Assembly (NCBI GenBank): GCA_003996215.1
Contig: QJPP01000441.1
Span: forward strand, 340,164 to 404,163
DNA: 64,000 nt
DNA from: Jaltomata sinuosa
Taxonomy: Eukaryota; Streptophyta; Magnoliopsida; Solanales; Solanaceae
Direction of reading: 5' to 3'
Shown: one piece after another, positions 22,613 to 34,667 of the stretch
How positions within the stretch are numbered: the stretch's first letter is position 1
Layout: each line of letters opens with the position of its first letter
Notes under the pieces: generated by a model
What the model was told of the DNA's origin: nothing
Seen by the model: only the letters and a program-made list of their open reading frames with translations
Database searches by the model: none
Position numbers and translations under genes: made by a program

Positions 22613-23380
22613 CACGAAGTCTACGATCAGCGTAGCTCTTCTGCCTACTCTGGACTGCTCTAATTCTATCTTGAATCAAATGGACTTGCTCTAAGGAATC
22701 TCTAAGCAAATCTGTACTCTGCGGTCTGGACTCTAACCCATCAAACCAACTAATCGGCAATCTGCAACACCTACCATAGAAAGCCTCGAAAGGTGCCATG
22801 CCGATGCTCGAATGAAAGCTATTATTTTAAGCAAACTCGTCCAAGGGCACAAACTGATCCCAAAAACCTCCAAAGTCAAGTACACAAGCCCGAAGCATGT
22901 CCTCCAAGACCTGAATAGTCCTCTCGGACTAGCCATCTATCTGAGGGTGGAAAGCAGTACTAAGCTGAACCTTTGTACCCAAATCCCTTTGTATAGCTCT
23001 CCAGAACTGAGATGTGAACTGAGCATCGCGGTCTGAAATGATAGAATCTGGGACCCTGTGCAACCGAACAACCTCACAAATGTAAATCTAATCTAACCTC
23101 TTAGTACCATAGAAAGTATGAACTGGCAAAAAGTGGGCTGACTTAGTCAGCCGATCCACAATCACCCAAATGGAATCAAAACCCCAAGAAGTACGAGGCA
23201 AACCAATAATGAAGTCCATAGTAATACTTTCCCACTTCCACTCAGGAATGGGAAGTCGCTGCATCAAACCACCCGGTCTTATATGCTCGAACTTCACCTG
23301 TTGACAGTCCAAACACCGAGATAAGAACTCTGCGACTTCTCGCTTCATACCACTCCACCAGTAGAGCTATCTCAAATCTC
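22613..23380 (-). pseudogene. gypsy E2 integrase, without chromodomain
   Basis: It matches E1 16734-17503. Core motifs appear at 23088-23348 (CLDCQQVKFEH, WESITMDFIIGLPRT, DSIWVIVDRLTKSAHFLPV) and a C-terminal part at 22620-22799 (MAPFEAFYGRCCRLPI). Stops separate them. The chromodomain present in E1 has been replaced by the F fragment, and homology ends on the other side at 23380, where a filler starts. Confidence 0.85.
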
Positions 23381-24205
23381 AATTAATCCTAACTTCTCCT
23401 TCTATGCTCCCTATTCATGTTTTGTTACTAACTTGCAGTAGTGTATATTCATCTTCCTACTATCCTAAAACCCTCTCCGGAAACGCTCCTCAAGTTTCAA
23501 ACTTTTGGTTGGCACCCTGTTATTTAGAATACACTAAAATTTCATAGACTGTTTCAGCCTAATTGAACCTACTTGAGCTCGTGGGGTGGAAAATTTGTGT
23601 GGAAGAATTGATGAACAGATGACTTATGAAGTGAGGATAATGCCAGAACTGGATGTACTCACGGCGAGAGAAAAAGCGCTGTAGCAAACCCCCCACCCAC
23701 CCCCTGACCCACCCCAAGACACGAAGTAGTTTCGCTGGTCCCTGCGGGGAGGCCCAAGGCGGAAGGGATCAGTAGACAGCAGACGGCACCCGGAGAAGCG
23801 ACGGCTAAGCAGAAGTACGGAGGTGCTAGGAGGGCCGAGAGCAGAGAGTGGGAAGAGAAAAGGAACAGTCAGGAACATGACAGAGACGCGGGCAAGGCGA
23901 GCGGCCAAAGGAAAGGGCAAGAACGAAACAGGACAAGAAGGAGATGGCCACAGAAAAGAGCAAGCGGCACGAGGTGACCAACCAAGAGCACAAAGGCATA
24001 GAGTCAAAACGGAAAGGCACAGAAAACGGGCGAAACACGAGACTTGATAGAATAAACCAAACGAGTAAAAGCACTAAAAAAAGCACCAAGGCAAGCCTGG
24101 TCAAAGGCCAGAAAGTCCCCAGTAACTGGCGAAAATATCTGCCATACGGGGGAAAACATCAAAGACCACAATGTGAAGACGTCCACCGAGCATAGCAAGT
24201 ACCCA
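23381..24205. other. 825-bp filler of unknown origin inside E2 pol
   Basis: E1 and E2 align on both sides (E1 breaks after 17503 and resumes near 17519). In E2 the gap is filled by 825 bp that occurs nowhere else in the window. The first half is AT-rich. The second half (about 23660-24130) is purine-rich and noticeably richer in GC than its surroundings. Frames there on both strands (for example 23624-24007 minus) are low-complexity and I recognise no domain. I see no terminal repeats or target duplication, so this is more like captured filler DNA than a transposon. Confidence 0.6.
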
Positions 24206-25246
24206 AGGATGAATGGAGTTTCTAGAACAATGCGCCTCAAGAAGTACCAGCTAAATCAAATCTCTAACCCTCGGAACACAAAGTCGACCACCAAACCTCA
24301 GAATACCATCAAAACCCAAAGTAGCCCAGCTGGCCTCACCCCGAACTACCTGATCACGAAGGTCACACAAACTCTGATCCTCAAACTGTCGGCTCTGAAT
24401 CTGATTTACTAGAGTAGAACAAACCTCAATACTGGCAAGAACTTTTCTAGGATCCAACAAGTCAAGCCTAACCAAATGGTTGGCCAAGGACTGGATATCC
24501 AAGGCCAATGGTCACTCAGAAGCTGAAAGCGAAGCTAGGCTTCCCATACTCACCGCCTTCAGACTCAAAGCATCCGCTACCATGTTTGCCTTGCCCGGAT
24601 GGTATATAATAGTGAAATCATAGTCCTTCAGCAACTCAATCCATCTCCTCTCCCTCGAGTTCAGCTCTCGCTGACTCGTAATGTACTGAAGACTATGGTG
24701 ATCGATGGATATCTCACAATGGACTTCATACAAGTAGTGCCTCTAGATCTTGAGCGTGAAGACTACCACTGCCAACTCCAAGTCATGAGTGGGGTAGTTG
24801 CACTCGTGAACCTTCAGTTGTATCGATGGATATGCTATCACTAGGCCCTGCTATATCAACACACTACCAAGACCAACCCCGGACGTATCACAATATATGG
24901 CGAAACTCTAACCTTCGGCCGGTATAGTCAAAACTGGAGCTGAAGTCAATAAGGCCTTAAGCCTCTAAAAGCTATCCTCGCACTAGTCTGACCACTGAAC
25001 TGGAACATCCTTCCTAGTCAGCATAGTCAAGGGTGCTGCTATGGAAGAAAATTCCTCAATGAACCGTCTGTAGTACCTGGCTAAACCAATAAAGCTGCGA
25101 ACCTCGATAGGAGTAGTAGGTCTAGGCCAATCACGAACCGCAGAAATCTTACCCGGATTAACTCTAATCCCATCCTTAGACACCACGTATCCTAGGAATG
25201 CAACTGACTCAAGCCAAAACTCATACTTTGAGAACTTCGCACAAAG
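24206..25246 (-). pseudogene. gypsy E2 RNase H and integrase start
   Basis: Fragments at 24251-24508 (FGGRLCVPRVRDLI), 24512-24733 (RNase H: DHHSLQYITSQREL, RRWIELLKDYD, KANMVADALS) and 24983-25186 (connection domain: GLARYYRRFIEEFSSIAAPLT). They align with E1 17520-18558 with about one difference in fifteen bases. Breaks between fragments are single stops or shifts. Confidence 0.8.
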
Positions 25247-25891
25247 TCAATGACCTCTCAAATTCTGAAGTACAATCCTTAAGTGCTGCTCATGCTCGTC
25301 CCTACTCCGGGAGTATACTAGAATATCATCTATGAAGACTATCACGAACATATCCAAGTACGGGCTAAGCACCCTGTGCATCAAGTCCATGAAAGCTGTG
25401 GGGGCATTAGTCAACCCGAAAGACATCACCAGGAACTCATAATGGCCATAATGTGTCCTGAATGCTATCTTAGGGATGTCCTCCGCCCTAATCCTCAACT
25501 GATGGTAGCCAGACCTCAAATCAGTCTTCAAAAACATTACCAAACCCTGAAGCTGATCAAACAAATCATCAATCCTCGACATCGGATACCTATTCTTAAC
25601 TGTCACCTTATTCAACTGTCGATATTCAATACACATCTGCATCGACCCATCATTCTTCTTCACAAAGAGAACAGGAGCACCCCAAGAAGATACACTCAGT
25701 CTAATGAACCCCTTAACTAACAAGTCCTGGAGCTTCTCCTTAAGCTCCCTCAACTCAGCAGGAGTCATACGGTAAGGAGGAATAGAAATGGGCCTGGTGC
25801 CTGGCTCTAACTCAATGACAAAATCAACATCTCTCTCAGGTAGAAGGCTTGGTAGGTCGGTAGGGAACACATCTAGGAAGTCTCTAACCAC
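25247..25891 (-). pseudogene. gypsy E2 reverse transcriptase
   Basis: A 214-codon frame equivalent to E1 18559-19203 and about 95 percent alike. It has SWGAPVLFVKKND, QMCIEYRQLNKVT (Asp of the usual CIDYR is Glu), LKTDLRSGYHQL and VIVFIDDILVYS, with the active-site Asp pair intact. It begins at an internal Met and lacks an open connection to the protease. Confidence 0.87.
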
Positions 25892-27218
25892 ATGAACAGA
25901 CTCAAGAGATGGAGGGTCACACTAGCATCTTGGACATATACTAGATAAGCTAAACACCTGCGAGAGATCAACTTCCTAACTCAAAGACAAGAGATGATCC
26001 CAGATGGTGTGCGACTGACAGAATTCTGCCACACAATCGGGGATACATCAGGCACGGCTATGGTAATAGTCTTGGCATAACAATCCAAAACCGCACGGTG
26101 AGAGGATAACCAGTTCATGACCAGTATCACACCAAAATCTAACATATCAAGAATCATCAAGTCCCCCCAAGTCTCCAAATCACCAGCAGATATCATGCAA
26201 GATCTCACAATCTGATCCACTACTAAAGAATCTCCTACTAGGGTCAAAACAGATACAGGAACAGATAATGGCTCACTAGCCAACCCCAAACAAGGCAGAA
26301 AGTAGGCAGATACATATGAACAAGTGGATCCAGGATCAAATAAAGCCATAGAAGACTGATGGCATACAGAAATCGTACCTATAATCACGACATCCGAGGC
26401 CTTTTCCTTCGGTCTCCCAGGGACCATATAAAACTGGTGACGACTTCCACCTACTCGACTACCATCCCTACCACCAGCTCTGCCACGTGGAGCACCACTT
26501 CTACCCTGACCACCACCTCCTCGAGCCAATGGCTGAACTGAGTGAATAGGCTGAGCCGGTGGAGCGGCTGGCTGAACTGCACTCTGCTGGGGGCAATATC
26601 TAGCAAAATGACCAACAATACCACAGGTGAAACAAGCCCCTGATGACCTACTCGGCAGGATGAACCAGCAAAACCTGTATGGCCACCACGACCTGATACT
26701 CCAGAAATTGTACCCCTCGAAGACATACCGTTGTAGCCTTGGTGGCAGGTCTAACCCTACTCAAATTGAGTACTACTGGAGGTCTAAAGTGAAGCCTGAA
26801 CCAGCCGGCTGGACTGACCCTGGTGCTGTTGTGGCTGATAACCCCTGCCCCACTGGCCTGACCCTCTACCACCATGTCTAGACCCATTGTAGCTACCCTA
26901 ATGTCGAGGCCTCTTATCTCTGGCCTTAGTGTCATGTCGACGTGAATCCTCTATAGTACGGGTATAGTCTGTAATAGCTTGGAAAAACTGATCACTAGCA
27001 ACCAATATCTCTACAGGGTCTCTAAACTCCATTCGTATCCCCCAAATAAATCTACGGACCCTGTCAGCCTCAGTACGCATAATCATAGCCCCAAACGGAA
27101 CAAGCTGATTGAAATGGGTCTTGTACTCCGAGGCGGTCATAGTATCCTGAGTAAATCTAGTGAACTCCTCTCTCCGATGCTCCCGGTCGCTCTGGGGTAA
27201 GAACTTGGTCATGAAGGC
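25892..27218 (-). pseudogene. gypsy E2 protease and gag C-terminal part
   Basis: The frame 25981-26529 holds the protease (ALFDPGSTCSYVSAYF, RAVLDC). 26451-26726 and 26648-26935 hold the gag end, where a one-base loss near 26655 destroys the knuckle frame. 26898-27242 holds the capsid half (SDREHRREEFTRF). At 27219 gag is cut and a second copy of the protease/gag region begins. It is nearly identical to E1 19203-20540. Confidence 0.83.
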
Positions 27219-28589
27219 TTGGTAGGTCGGTAGGGAACACATCTAGGAAGTCTCTAACCACATGAACAGACTCAAGAGATGGAGGGTCACACTAGCATCT
27301 TGGACATACACTAGATAAGCTAAACACCCGCGAGAGATCAACTTCCTAGCTCAAAGACAAGAGATGATCCCAGATGGTGTGTGACTGACAGAATTCTTCC
27401 ACACAACCGGGGATACACCAGGCACGGCAATAGTAATTGTCTTGGCATAACAATCCAAAACCGCACGGTGAGAGAATAACCAGTTCATGACCAGTATCAC
27501 ACCAAAATCTAACATATCAAGAATCATCAAGTCCCCCCAAGTCTCCAAATCACCAGCAGATATCATGCAAGATCTCACAATCTAATCCACTATTAAAGAA
27601 TCTCCTACTAGGGTCAAAACAGATACAGGAACAGATAATGGCTCACTAGCCAACCCCAAACAAGGCAGAAAGTAGGTAGACACATATGAACAAGTGGATC
27701 CAGGATCAAATAAAGCCATAGCAGACTGATGGCATACAAAAATCGTACCTATAATCACGACATCCGAGGCCTTTTCCTTCGGTCTCCCAGGGACCACATA
27801 AAACTGGTGACGACCTCCACCTGCCCGAACACCATCCCTACCACTTGCTCTGCCACGTGGAGCACCACCTCTACCCTGACCACCACCTCCTCGAGCTAAT
27901 GGTTGAACTGAGTGAATAGGCTGAGTCGGCGGAGCGGCTGGCTAAATTGCACTCTGCTGGGGGTAATCTCTAGCAAAATGACCAATAATACTACATGTGA
28001 AACAAGCCCCTGATGACCTACTCGGTCGGGATGAACCAGCAGAACCTGTATGGCAACCACGACCTGATGCCCCAGAAGTTGTACCCTTCGAAGACTGACC
28101 ATTTTAGCCATGGTGGCTACTCTGACCCTACTCAAACTGAGTACTACTGGAGGTCTAAAGTGAAGCCTGAACCGACCGGCTGGACTGACCCTGGTGCTAC
28201 TGTGGCTGATAACCCCAGCCCCACTGGCTTGATCCTATACCACCTTATCTGGAACCACTGTAGCTACCCTGATGTCGAGGCCTCTTATCTCTGGCCACAG
28301 TGTCATGACGACATGAATCCTCTATAGTACGGGCATAGTCCGTAATAGCTTGGAAAAACTGACCACTAGCAACCAATATCTCTACAGGCTCTCTAAACTC
28401 CATTCGTATCCCCCAAATAAATCTACGGACCCTGTCAGCCTCAGTATGCATAATCATGGCCCCAAACGGAATAAGCTAATGGAAATGGGTCTCGTACTCT
28501 GAGACAGTCATAGTATCCTGAGCAAATCTAGTGAACTCCTCTCTCCGACGCTCTCGGTCGCTCTAGGGTAAGAACTTGGTCATGAAGGC
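27219..28589 (-). pseudogene. gypsy E3 protease and gag C-terminal part
   Basis: Equivalent to the E2 stretch on its left. Frames 27351-27578 and 27582-27797 carry the protease halves (VILVMNWLFSHRAVLDC and ALFDPGSTCSYVSTYF), now separated by a stop near 27580. 27896-28135 and 28245-28457 are gag pieces. It carries differences around 27820-28130 not shared with E1 or E2. Confidence 0.8.
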
Positions 28590-29318
28590 CTCATAAAACT
28601 TGGACCATGTCAAAGGAGGTAATGTAGGAGGTCGTCAAGCAACCTGTGCGCTTCACCATAACTTAGCAGGACCCTCCAGCTGATATGCAATATATCCAAC
28701 TCCGTGAGTCTCTAGCAATCCCAGATGGTGTAATATCTCCTCACAAGTAGTAATGAAGTCATGTGGGTCCTGTCCTGATGTACCAGCAAATCTAGGCGGT
28801 GCCAATCTCAAAAATCTACTCTAGGCCTTCTGCTCCCCATCTGTCATAGTTGGGCGAGGAGCAAGTGGCTGTGCAACCGCTGGAACTGAAATAACCTCAG
28901 CGCGAGGAGACACAGTAGTAGGCTGCGCTCCTAAACTATGGACACCCAGGGCTGCCCCCTGAGTAGATGTTTGTGCTACCTCAGAAGGTCTCTCCCTTAT
29001 CGTACCCAATAGTTGAAGTAGTAAACCCCGAATATCTGAAGACTGAGCTGGGGATGAAGTTGGCACAGGAACTGGTACTGGATCTGCTGGTACTTGGGTT
29101 GTCCCCGGGTCTACAAGCTGCTGCTCAGGAGCAAGCTCTGGCTCATAATCAAACTCGGGATCTATCTCAACTCTAGTAGCTCTAGCAGGTGTCGCTGCTC
29201 TGGGATGACCTCGACCCCTACCTCTACCCTTGCGACCACCCCGACCCCTAGCTGGAGTCGGAGGTGCAGGGACAGGAGGCTCTTCTCCGCCAGAAGCCGA
29301 AGACCTCGTGTGAACCAT
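28590..29318 (-). pseudogene. gypsy E3 gag N-terminal part
   Basis: The start ATG is at the complement of 29316-29318 (MVHTRSSASGG). The Pro/Ala and GRGRGRG stretches and FDYEPELAPEQQ are present, about 97 percent like E1 gag in DNA. A stop near 28820 separates it from the PPRFAG capsid section, which is visible in translation at 28740-28810. Confidence 0.83.
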
Positions 29319-29516
29319 CTGCGGGAGAGTGAACCAGAACAAGCGAGATTTCCAGAAACTTCCAAGGATAGTACTCAAGAGAGAGAAACAAGAAAAGTCT
29401 GTTTTTCCTAAGATGTCACCATAGCCTCCCGAAGATTGAGTACGGATGTCTCCGCCCCAATTCGCGGGACTCTACTAGATATTGGCTCATATACCGATGA
29501 CACCGGTGAACCTAGG

Positions 29517-29528
29517 GCTCTGATACTA
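29517..29528 (-). other. primer-binding site of E3
   Basis: The minus strand reads TAGTATCAGAGC, one change from the initiator-Met complement, three bases from the LTR at 29532. Confidence 0.85.
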
Positions 29529-29531
29529 AGC

Positions 29532-29688
29532 TGTCACGACCCGATTTATCGGTCATGATGGCACCTACAATCCCCCTGTAGGCGAATCAATCCATGTAAC
29601 CCATTACTAACCGTTCTAGGCTATGGGAATTAGTTCACCTATCGGGGGGTTGTAGGTGCCATCATGACCGAGAAATCGGGTCGTGACA
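29532..29688. repeat. 157-bp inverted repeat at LTR edge (copy 2)
   Basis: The same head-to-head arrangement as 21477-21633, with a few point differences (for example TTATCGG for TTCTCGG in the left arm), so the two copies have evolved separately since duplication. Confidence 0.85.
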
Positions 29689-30406
29689 TTACTACCTATA
29701 ATTATTTAATTAGGAAAGTTACTACTTTAGAATTAAAATATTGACACCACATTAGCACATTACTTGCTACATATTCCCCTTTGATCCACGTGGGGTGTGT
29801 GTCAACACCACATTTTCTTGTCTAGTACGTATGTACTCGAATATTGCATAGGCTCGTAGTAAAATACATTTAACTTTTTGAATATATCATAATTAATAGA
29901 AAATTATCTTAAATAAAATTTACTATATTATAATAATAAGTTTCAACATAACTAAGTTTACTATCTCCATTAAAATATTACTAACTTATAAAACTCTTGT
30001 TAAATAAATACATACACAAAGATATCATAACGAAACTATTTTTCATAAATATTGAAAATATTTTAGGAAGGCAATAAAAATATAACTTTTTACCACATTC
30101 AACTTTTAAATTAAATATTTTCAAATACGCGCGATGTTTATAAAATTTTCAAATTTAGGCTCGCAAGCCTTGTATACAGGACAGAAGGTTAAGGTCATAC
30201 GATCGCAAATTACTATCGCACGATTTTGATAACTTAACTCTTAAGACTCATCTCTAAAATAGGAAAATGACCATAAAGACCAAACGAACGACCACGGTAT
30301 CGAACCACTGGTCCCAGCAAGCCATGAATGACTTGGGGCCACTACAGGAAAGCTCAAATAGTACAAAAAAAGCGTAAACGCAAAAATGACCAGAAGGGTC
30401 ATTACA
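29532..30406 (-). repeat. short LTR of E array, complete (5' LTR)
   Basis: 875 bp from TGTCACGACCC to the complement of TGTAATGACCC (30396-30406), so both LTR ends are present. It is four times shorter than the LTR at 12594-16243, with which it shares only the ends. The AT-rich middle matches 21634-22200. Its first 157 bases (29532-29688) are the second copy of the inverted repeat. It lacks the GCGG palindrome cluster. Confidence 0.78.
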
Positions 30407-30879
30407 ACACTGAATGATAAAAATATATATAATGTGTATATATATAGTGTAAAAGTGTATTTACATACACACTGTGTATATAAAGTGTATAATATATATT
30501 TGTAAAAATTCCATGGAGTGTCCTATTTTGGTCGCCCCATTTAACTAATACATACTTTATTATTTTTGCATGAATACTTTGTATTAGATTTTAGGCAAAA
30601 ATACATATTTCTTTTTTGCTTCTTCTGGTTTCTCTTATGCATTTTAGCCATTTTTATCATGTATTTCAGTCATATATGATTGAGCAAAGACATAGATGAA
30701 AAAAAATTAAAAGAGTGTTAAACGAGTTTGTTGGATTTGTTGTTATTTTAATAGATTGATGATTGAAGGTTGTTCTTTATAATAAATGGAATTTATGTTT
30801 CAAACTTGAACTTATTTTAAGTAGATTTAAGCGTGGAAATTTAAAAAAATAAAATTATTATTTTCTTGGCAAAAAATAT
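30407..30879. other. AT-rich spacer between gypsy arrays E and F
   Basis: No gene or element seen. 30418-30510 is a degenerate TATATA/GTGTATA simple-sequence stretch. The rest is unstructured AT-rich DNA. It could be the original genomic sequence between the two insertions. Confidence 0.5.
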
Positions 30880-33018
30880 TGTGCCCCGAGCCTACACCCT
30901 GCGCAAGACCGATACATAATGCCATTATTGGCCCGAGTATATACATAACATGGCATGAAACATGAGCATACACTATACATAAGCGAAACATGATTTAAAA
31001 GCATTCAAGAGATAAGTCTTATAAAAAAATATATTTCATAAAATATAATACCAAAATTCATGAAATATGACATGAAGGTTAAAACCTGAAATATGTAACT
31101 GACTGTCTATCTATCTATGAAGCCTCTAACCTGTCTAAGTAATGTCTACCAGGATAATGCTGCAGCATACTTTTAGCAAACTAGCATAAATTACTAAATT
31201 GTAGACTAAGCCTCGGGGAATAGCGAGGGGCTCACCAAAAGCAGACAGTAAATAGCCTAGCGAGCTTCCAGCTTACGTATTCGTGTACCTGAGTCTACAT
31301 CAATAAAAAGATAATGTGTCATCGACAAAAAGGATGTGAGTACATGTAGATAAGTATTGTCTGTAAAATGGCAAAAATAAACCTAAATGTACATAACAAA
31401 GAGAAACATGGACAACTAACAGAGTCAATAATCAAGACATGAAAGGATTAACAAATCAAATTATTTAGGTTGTTTAACGCTAAGTCTTTCATCATGTTTT
31501 AGTTCAATGTGGGAGTCTAATAGTATAATTGACATAAATCACCGTGTAAGTACATGGAGTTTAATCTCGATCCGATCAGCTAAGCCATCTCACACTTTGT
31601 CGAGTATGAGATATACATACATATCATATGGATTAATAATAGCCCATACCAGGGGCATATAGAGGAGTTGCCAAACCAATGGTATCATCCATGATTTATG
31701 TCAGCAAACATAGTTTCATGCATTTTTCTTTTAGACTTATGCCTTCTCGATTAACTATTTAACTCCCTTAAGCTCATATGATCATAGATTAGTTCGAGGA
31801 CTCATATTCATAAGTTCTTGTAATTCAAGTATCATAGCTTGAAGTTATGAAAAAGCATGTCATCATGCCATAATTCGTATTCAAAATAATTCGTGTCATA
31901 ATATCATAAAAGTTACATTGTTAAAGAGATTTCATAGTTTAGAAGTTATAAAGATAATATCATATAAAGGTCATCAAAGAAACTATAAAGACCTAGTTTT
32001 CAAGAAAGATCATTCCATTTCATATTTATTCAATCATGGGTTCATGGAGGAGACTCATAATAATTCATAAAAGAGAGATAATATTGAGGAGATACAATAT
32101 CATGGACATTTTTGAAGTTTCAAGACACCAAGAAAAGATCAAGACCTGAGAGTTTTGTTCTAACCTTAATAGTGTTCATAGAAGACATTAAAAATCATGA
32201 AAACGTAATTGAGGGGAAGAACAAGGTGTTCTCGCATGTAGAAGATAGTGTTACATACCTTAAATGCTCCAAATACCCTAAAAAAATCTGATCTTGGAAG
32301 GAGAAGGACCAAAAAAACCTTACTTGAATCTTAGAAATGGGTTTTCTTAAAAATCATTAGTGTTGAAGGGTGAAGAGAGGAGAGAAAATCATCTTAGGGT
32401 TGATGAGAATGAAAAATCTAGAAAAAAAGTGTGTTAAAAATTTTGTTGGGCGTTGTGCAATGCCAAAAGTGCGGTCGCATAACGGGAGTAGTCACTTTGG
32501 GTCGCACAATTAGAGAGTGAGCTGAAAGTTTTGGGGCTATTGTGAGGTGAAAAAGTATGGATCACACACCGTAGTGTGGATCACACTTTTGGAGTGTAGA
32601 TTGAACTTCTATAGTGCAGTCGCACTTGCTGGTAGCACAATTTTCCTACTGTGCTACCTTTTGTTAAAATGATCATAACTTTTTACTATGAAGCCAAATT
32701 AATAAGCGGTTGGATGCGTTGAAAAGTAGATTGAAAGAACTTTAATTTGATATGTTATGAGTCACGTAACTCTTCATATTTTAAGAGATATACTTGTTTA
32801 TAGTTGGAATTTGCACAAACTTATATGAAAAGCTTTACCGGTGGAGAGGCTTTCAACTCAACTTTGTTCTAGAAGTTTCTTAAAACCTTAAGTCACATTC
32901 AACATGCTTCCGCACTTAAGAATTGACCTCTTCATCTAGGTATAGTTGATTTCACTAGGTTCAAGTCTAATTTATGTGTAACAATCCAAATTAAAGCTCA
33001 AAGGTTCAAGGTGTTAAA
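30880..33018 (-). repeat. 3' LTR of element F
   Basis: It begins TGTGCCCCGAG at 30880 and ends at GTGTTAAA (33011-33018), paired with 40261-42342 over its length. A palindrome cluster lies at about 32467-32627 (for example AGTGCGGTCGCA and AGTGCAGTCGCACT). Confidence 0.82.
32467..32627. repeat. palindrome cluster in F 3' LTR
   Basis: Short inverted repeats with GTGCG/CGCAC arms: AGTGCGGTCGCA at about 32468, GTGTGGATCACAC at about 32574-32586 and AGTGCAGTCGCACT at about 32613-32626. Several are decayed but keep a central GATC or GTCG. The corresponding stretch of the other LTR is 41816-41970. Confidence 0.65.
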
Positions 33019-33031
33019 ATATCTCCCTTTT
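33019..33031 (-). other. polypurine tract of element F
   Basis: The minus strand reads AAAAGGGAGATAT directly before the LTR, preceded by a TTCGAGGACGAAT-type stretch that commonly follows gypsy pol. Confidence 0.75.
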
Positions 33032-34667
33032 GAGATTATTCGTCCTCGAATGATGGTCATGGACCATAAAAAAAATATAAAGCATAATATAGCTCCATTG
33101 AGCTCTTAAGGCATGTAAATAAATTCTGTTAAAATTCACCCTTATCTCCTTCATTTCCATAGATATCATCGTAGTAAGGAATTTCATAACATTTCACGAA
33201 AAAGAACCTTTAAGCATGAGTCATAGGAGGCATGAGGCTTAGCATAGTGTGATGTATCATAGGTTCATCTAACATAGGGTCATGACATGAGACATGATTT
33301 CATGGTTCATAGACTATCGTAAGGCATAAATTTCATAAATCATGAACATTACAACATATGACGTGATTTCATAGTCTTAGAGAAAGAGTAGGATCATTAC
33401 CGTAGGCACTTTTTTCTTGATTAGGGAATAAATTAGGGTACTTTGCTTTCATGTCATCTTCGGCTTTCTATGTAGACTCTTCAACATTGTGGTTCCTCCA
33501 TAAAACTTTCGTTGACGCTATCTCTTTAGTCCTAACTTGCAAACTTAACAATCCAGGATTTCCACGGGAATTTCCTCCTAGGTCAGACCATCTTTCACAT
33601 TGACAACCCCTATAGGGATAACATGAGAGGGGTCTTTGATACACTGCTTTAATATGGACACATGGAACACTGGATGTGCAGAGGCCAACTCTGAAGGCAA
33701 CCCCAATTCATAGGCCACCTTCCCAATCCTTTTCAAAATTTGGTAAGGACTAATATAAAGGGGACTAAATTTCCCTTTTTCCCAAACTGCATAACACCCT
33801 TCATAGGAAAAACCTTCAAGAATACCTAGTCATCAATACTAAACTCTAAGTCCTTTACATGCACATCAGAATATGATTTTTGGCGGCTCTGAGTTATCCT
33901 CAGTCTCTCCTGATTGAGCTTAACTTTTTTCATAGCCTGGTGGACCAAGTTTGGCCCCAATAATTCAGTTTTACCAACCTCAAATCATCCAATCGGATAT
34001 CTACACATTCACCTATACATGGCTTCAAATAGTGAGCAAACTCTGTGAGAGGCAAGTGATCATCCCAATTACCCTTGAAGTCTAGGACATAGACTTTTAA
34101 CATATCTTCGAGCTTCTGAATAGTTCACTCAGCTTGACCATTTATCTGGGGTGGAGAGAAGTACTCAGGTTCATGTTTGTACCCAATCCTTTCTGAAATG
34201 ACTTTCAAAAGTGAAAGTGAATTGAGTATCTCTGTCTGAGATGATGGGCACATGGACACTAGGGTCCTATGAAGCTTGATGATTTCCTGAATGTACAACT
34301 TAGCATAGTCCTCTGTGGAATCTGTGGTTCTGATAGGCAAAAAGTGAGCTGACTTTGTGAGTCGGTCTACAATTACCTTAACTGAGTCATATTATCGACG
34401 TGATTGTGGTAGACATGTTATGAAGTCTATATTGATCATCACTCATTTTCAAATGGGAAGAATTATATTCTGAGTCAAACCACCGGCTCTTTGGTGCTCA
34501 ACCTTAATCTATTAACAATTCAAACACTTTTTCACAAAATCTGTGATATTTTTCTTCATATTGTTCCACCAATACACTTCCTTCAAGTCATTATACATTT
34601 TTTATGGAACTTGGATGAATAGAATAATTGGAATTGTGAGCTTCTGCCATGATTCTCTCTAGGAGCT
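33032..34667 (-). pseudogene. gypsy F integrase remnant
   Basis: Translation of the minus strand gives integrase pieces in order: a zinc-site half (EAHNSNYSIHPS-like at about 34600-34650), catalytic-core segments (34125-34340, including PIRTTDSTEDYAKLYIQEII and a decayed SQTEIL replacing the second Asp motif) and a C-terminal region toward 33480. No frame exceeds 71 codons. The chromodomain region was not clearly seen. Confidence 0.75.

Larger units (their letters stand above)
25848..28589 (-). repeat. 1.37-kb direct tandem duplication within E internal region
   Basis: 25848-27218 is followed at once by its paralogue 27219-28589. The breakpoint has 6-nt microhomology: GAAGGC occurs at the first unit's left edge (25843-25848), at the junction (27213-27218) and at the original downstream site (28584-28589). 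The two units differ by several percent, and the first is closer to E1 than to its neighbour. Confidence 0.88.
12594..30406 (-). mobile_element. composite gypsy array E: LTR - E1 - LTR - E2/E3 - LTR
   Basis: Three LTR units of one family share two internal regions, all on the minus strand: 12594-16243 (long LTR), internal E1 to 21476, short LTR from 21477, rearranged internal E2/E3 to 29531, short LTR 29532-30406. Elements that share LTRs in a row usually arise by unequal recombination between LTRs. The internal copies are of the same chromovirus family, with a chromodomain in E1 and initiator-Met primer sites. All coding regions are broken. Outer flanks are TTACT (12589-12593) and ACACT (30407-30411), which do not form a clean target duplication. 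Confidence 0.8.

Noticed and set aside
23624..24007. 127-codon minus-strand frame in the filler
   Set aside because: Ser/Leu/Arg-rich, no recognisable domain, and a by-product of a purine-rich strand.
25376..25720. Plus-strand 114-codon frame
   Set aside because: Antisense shadow of the E2 reverse transcriptase; the same shadow appears over E1.
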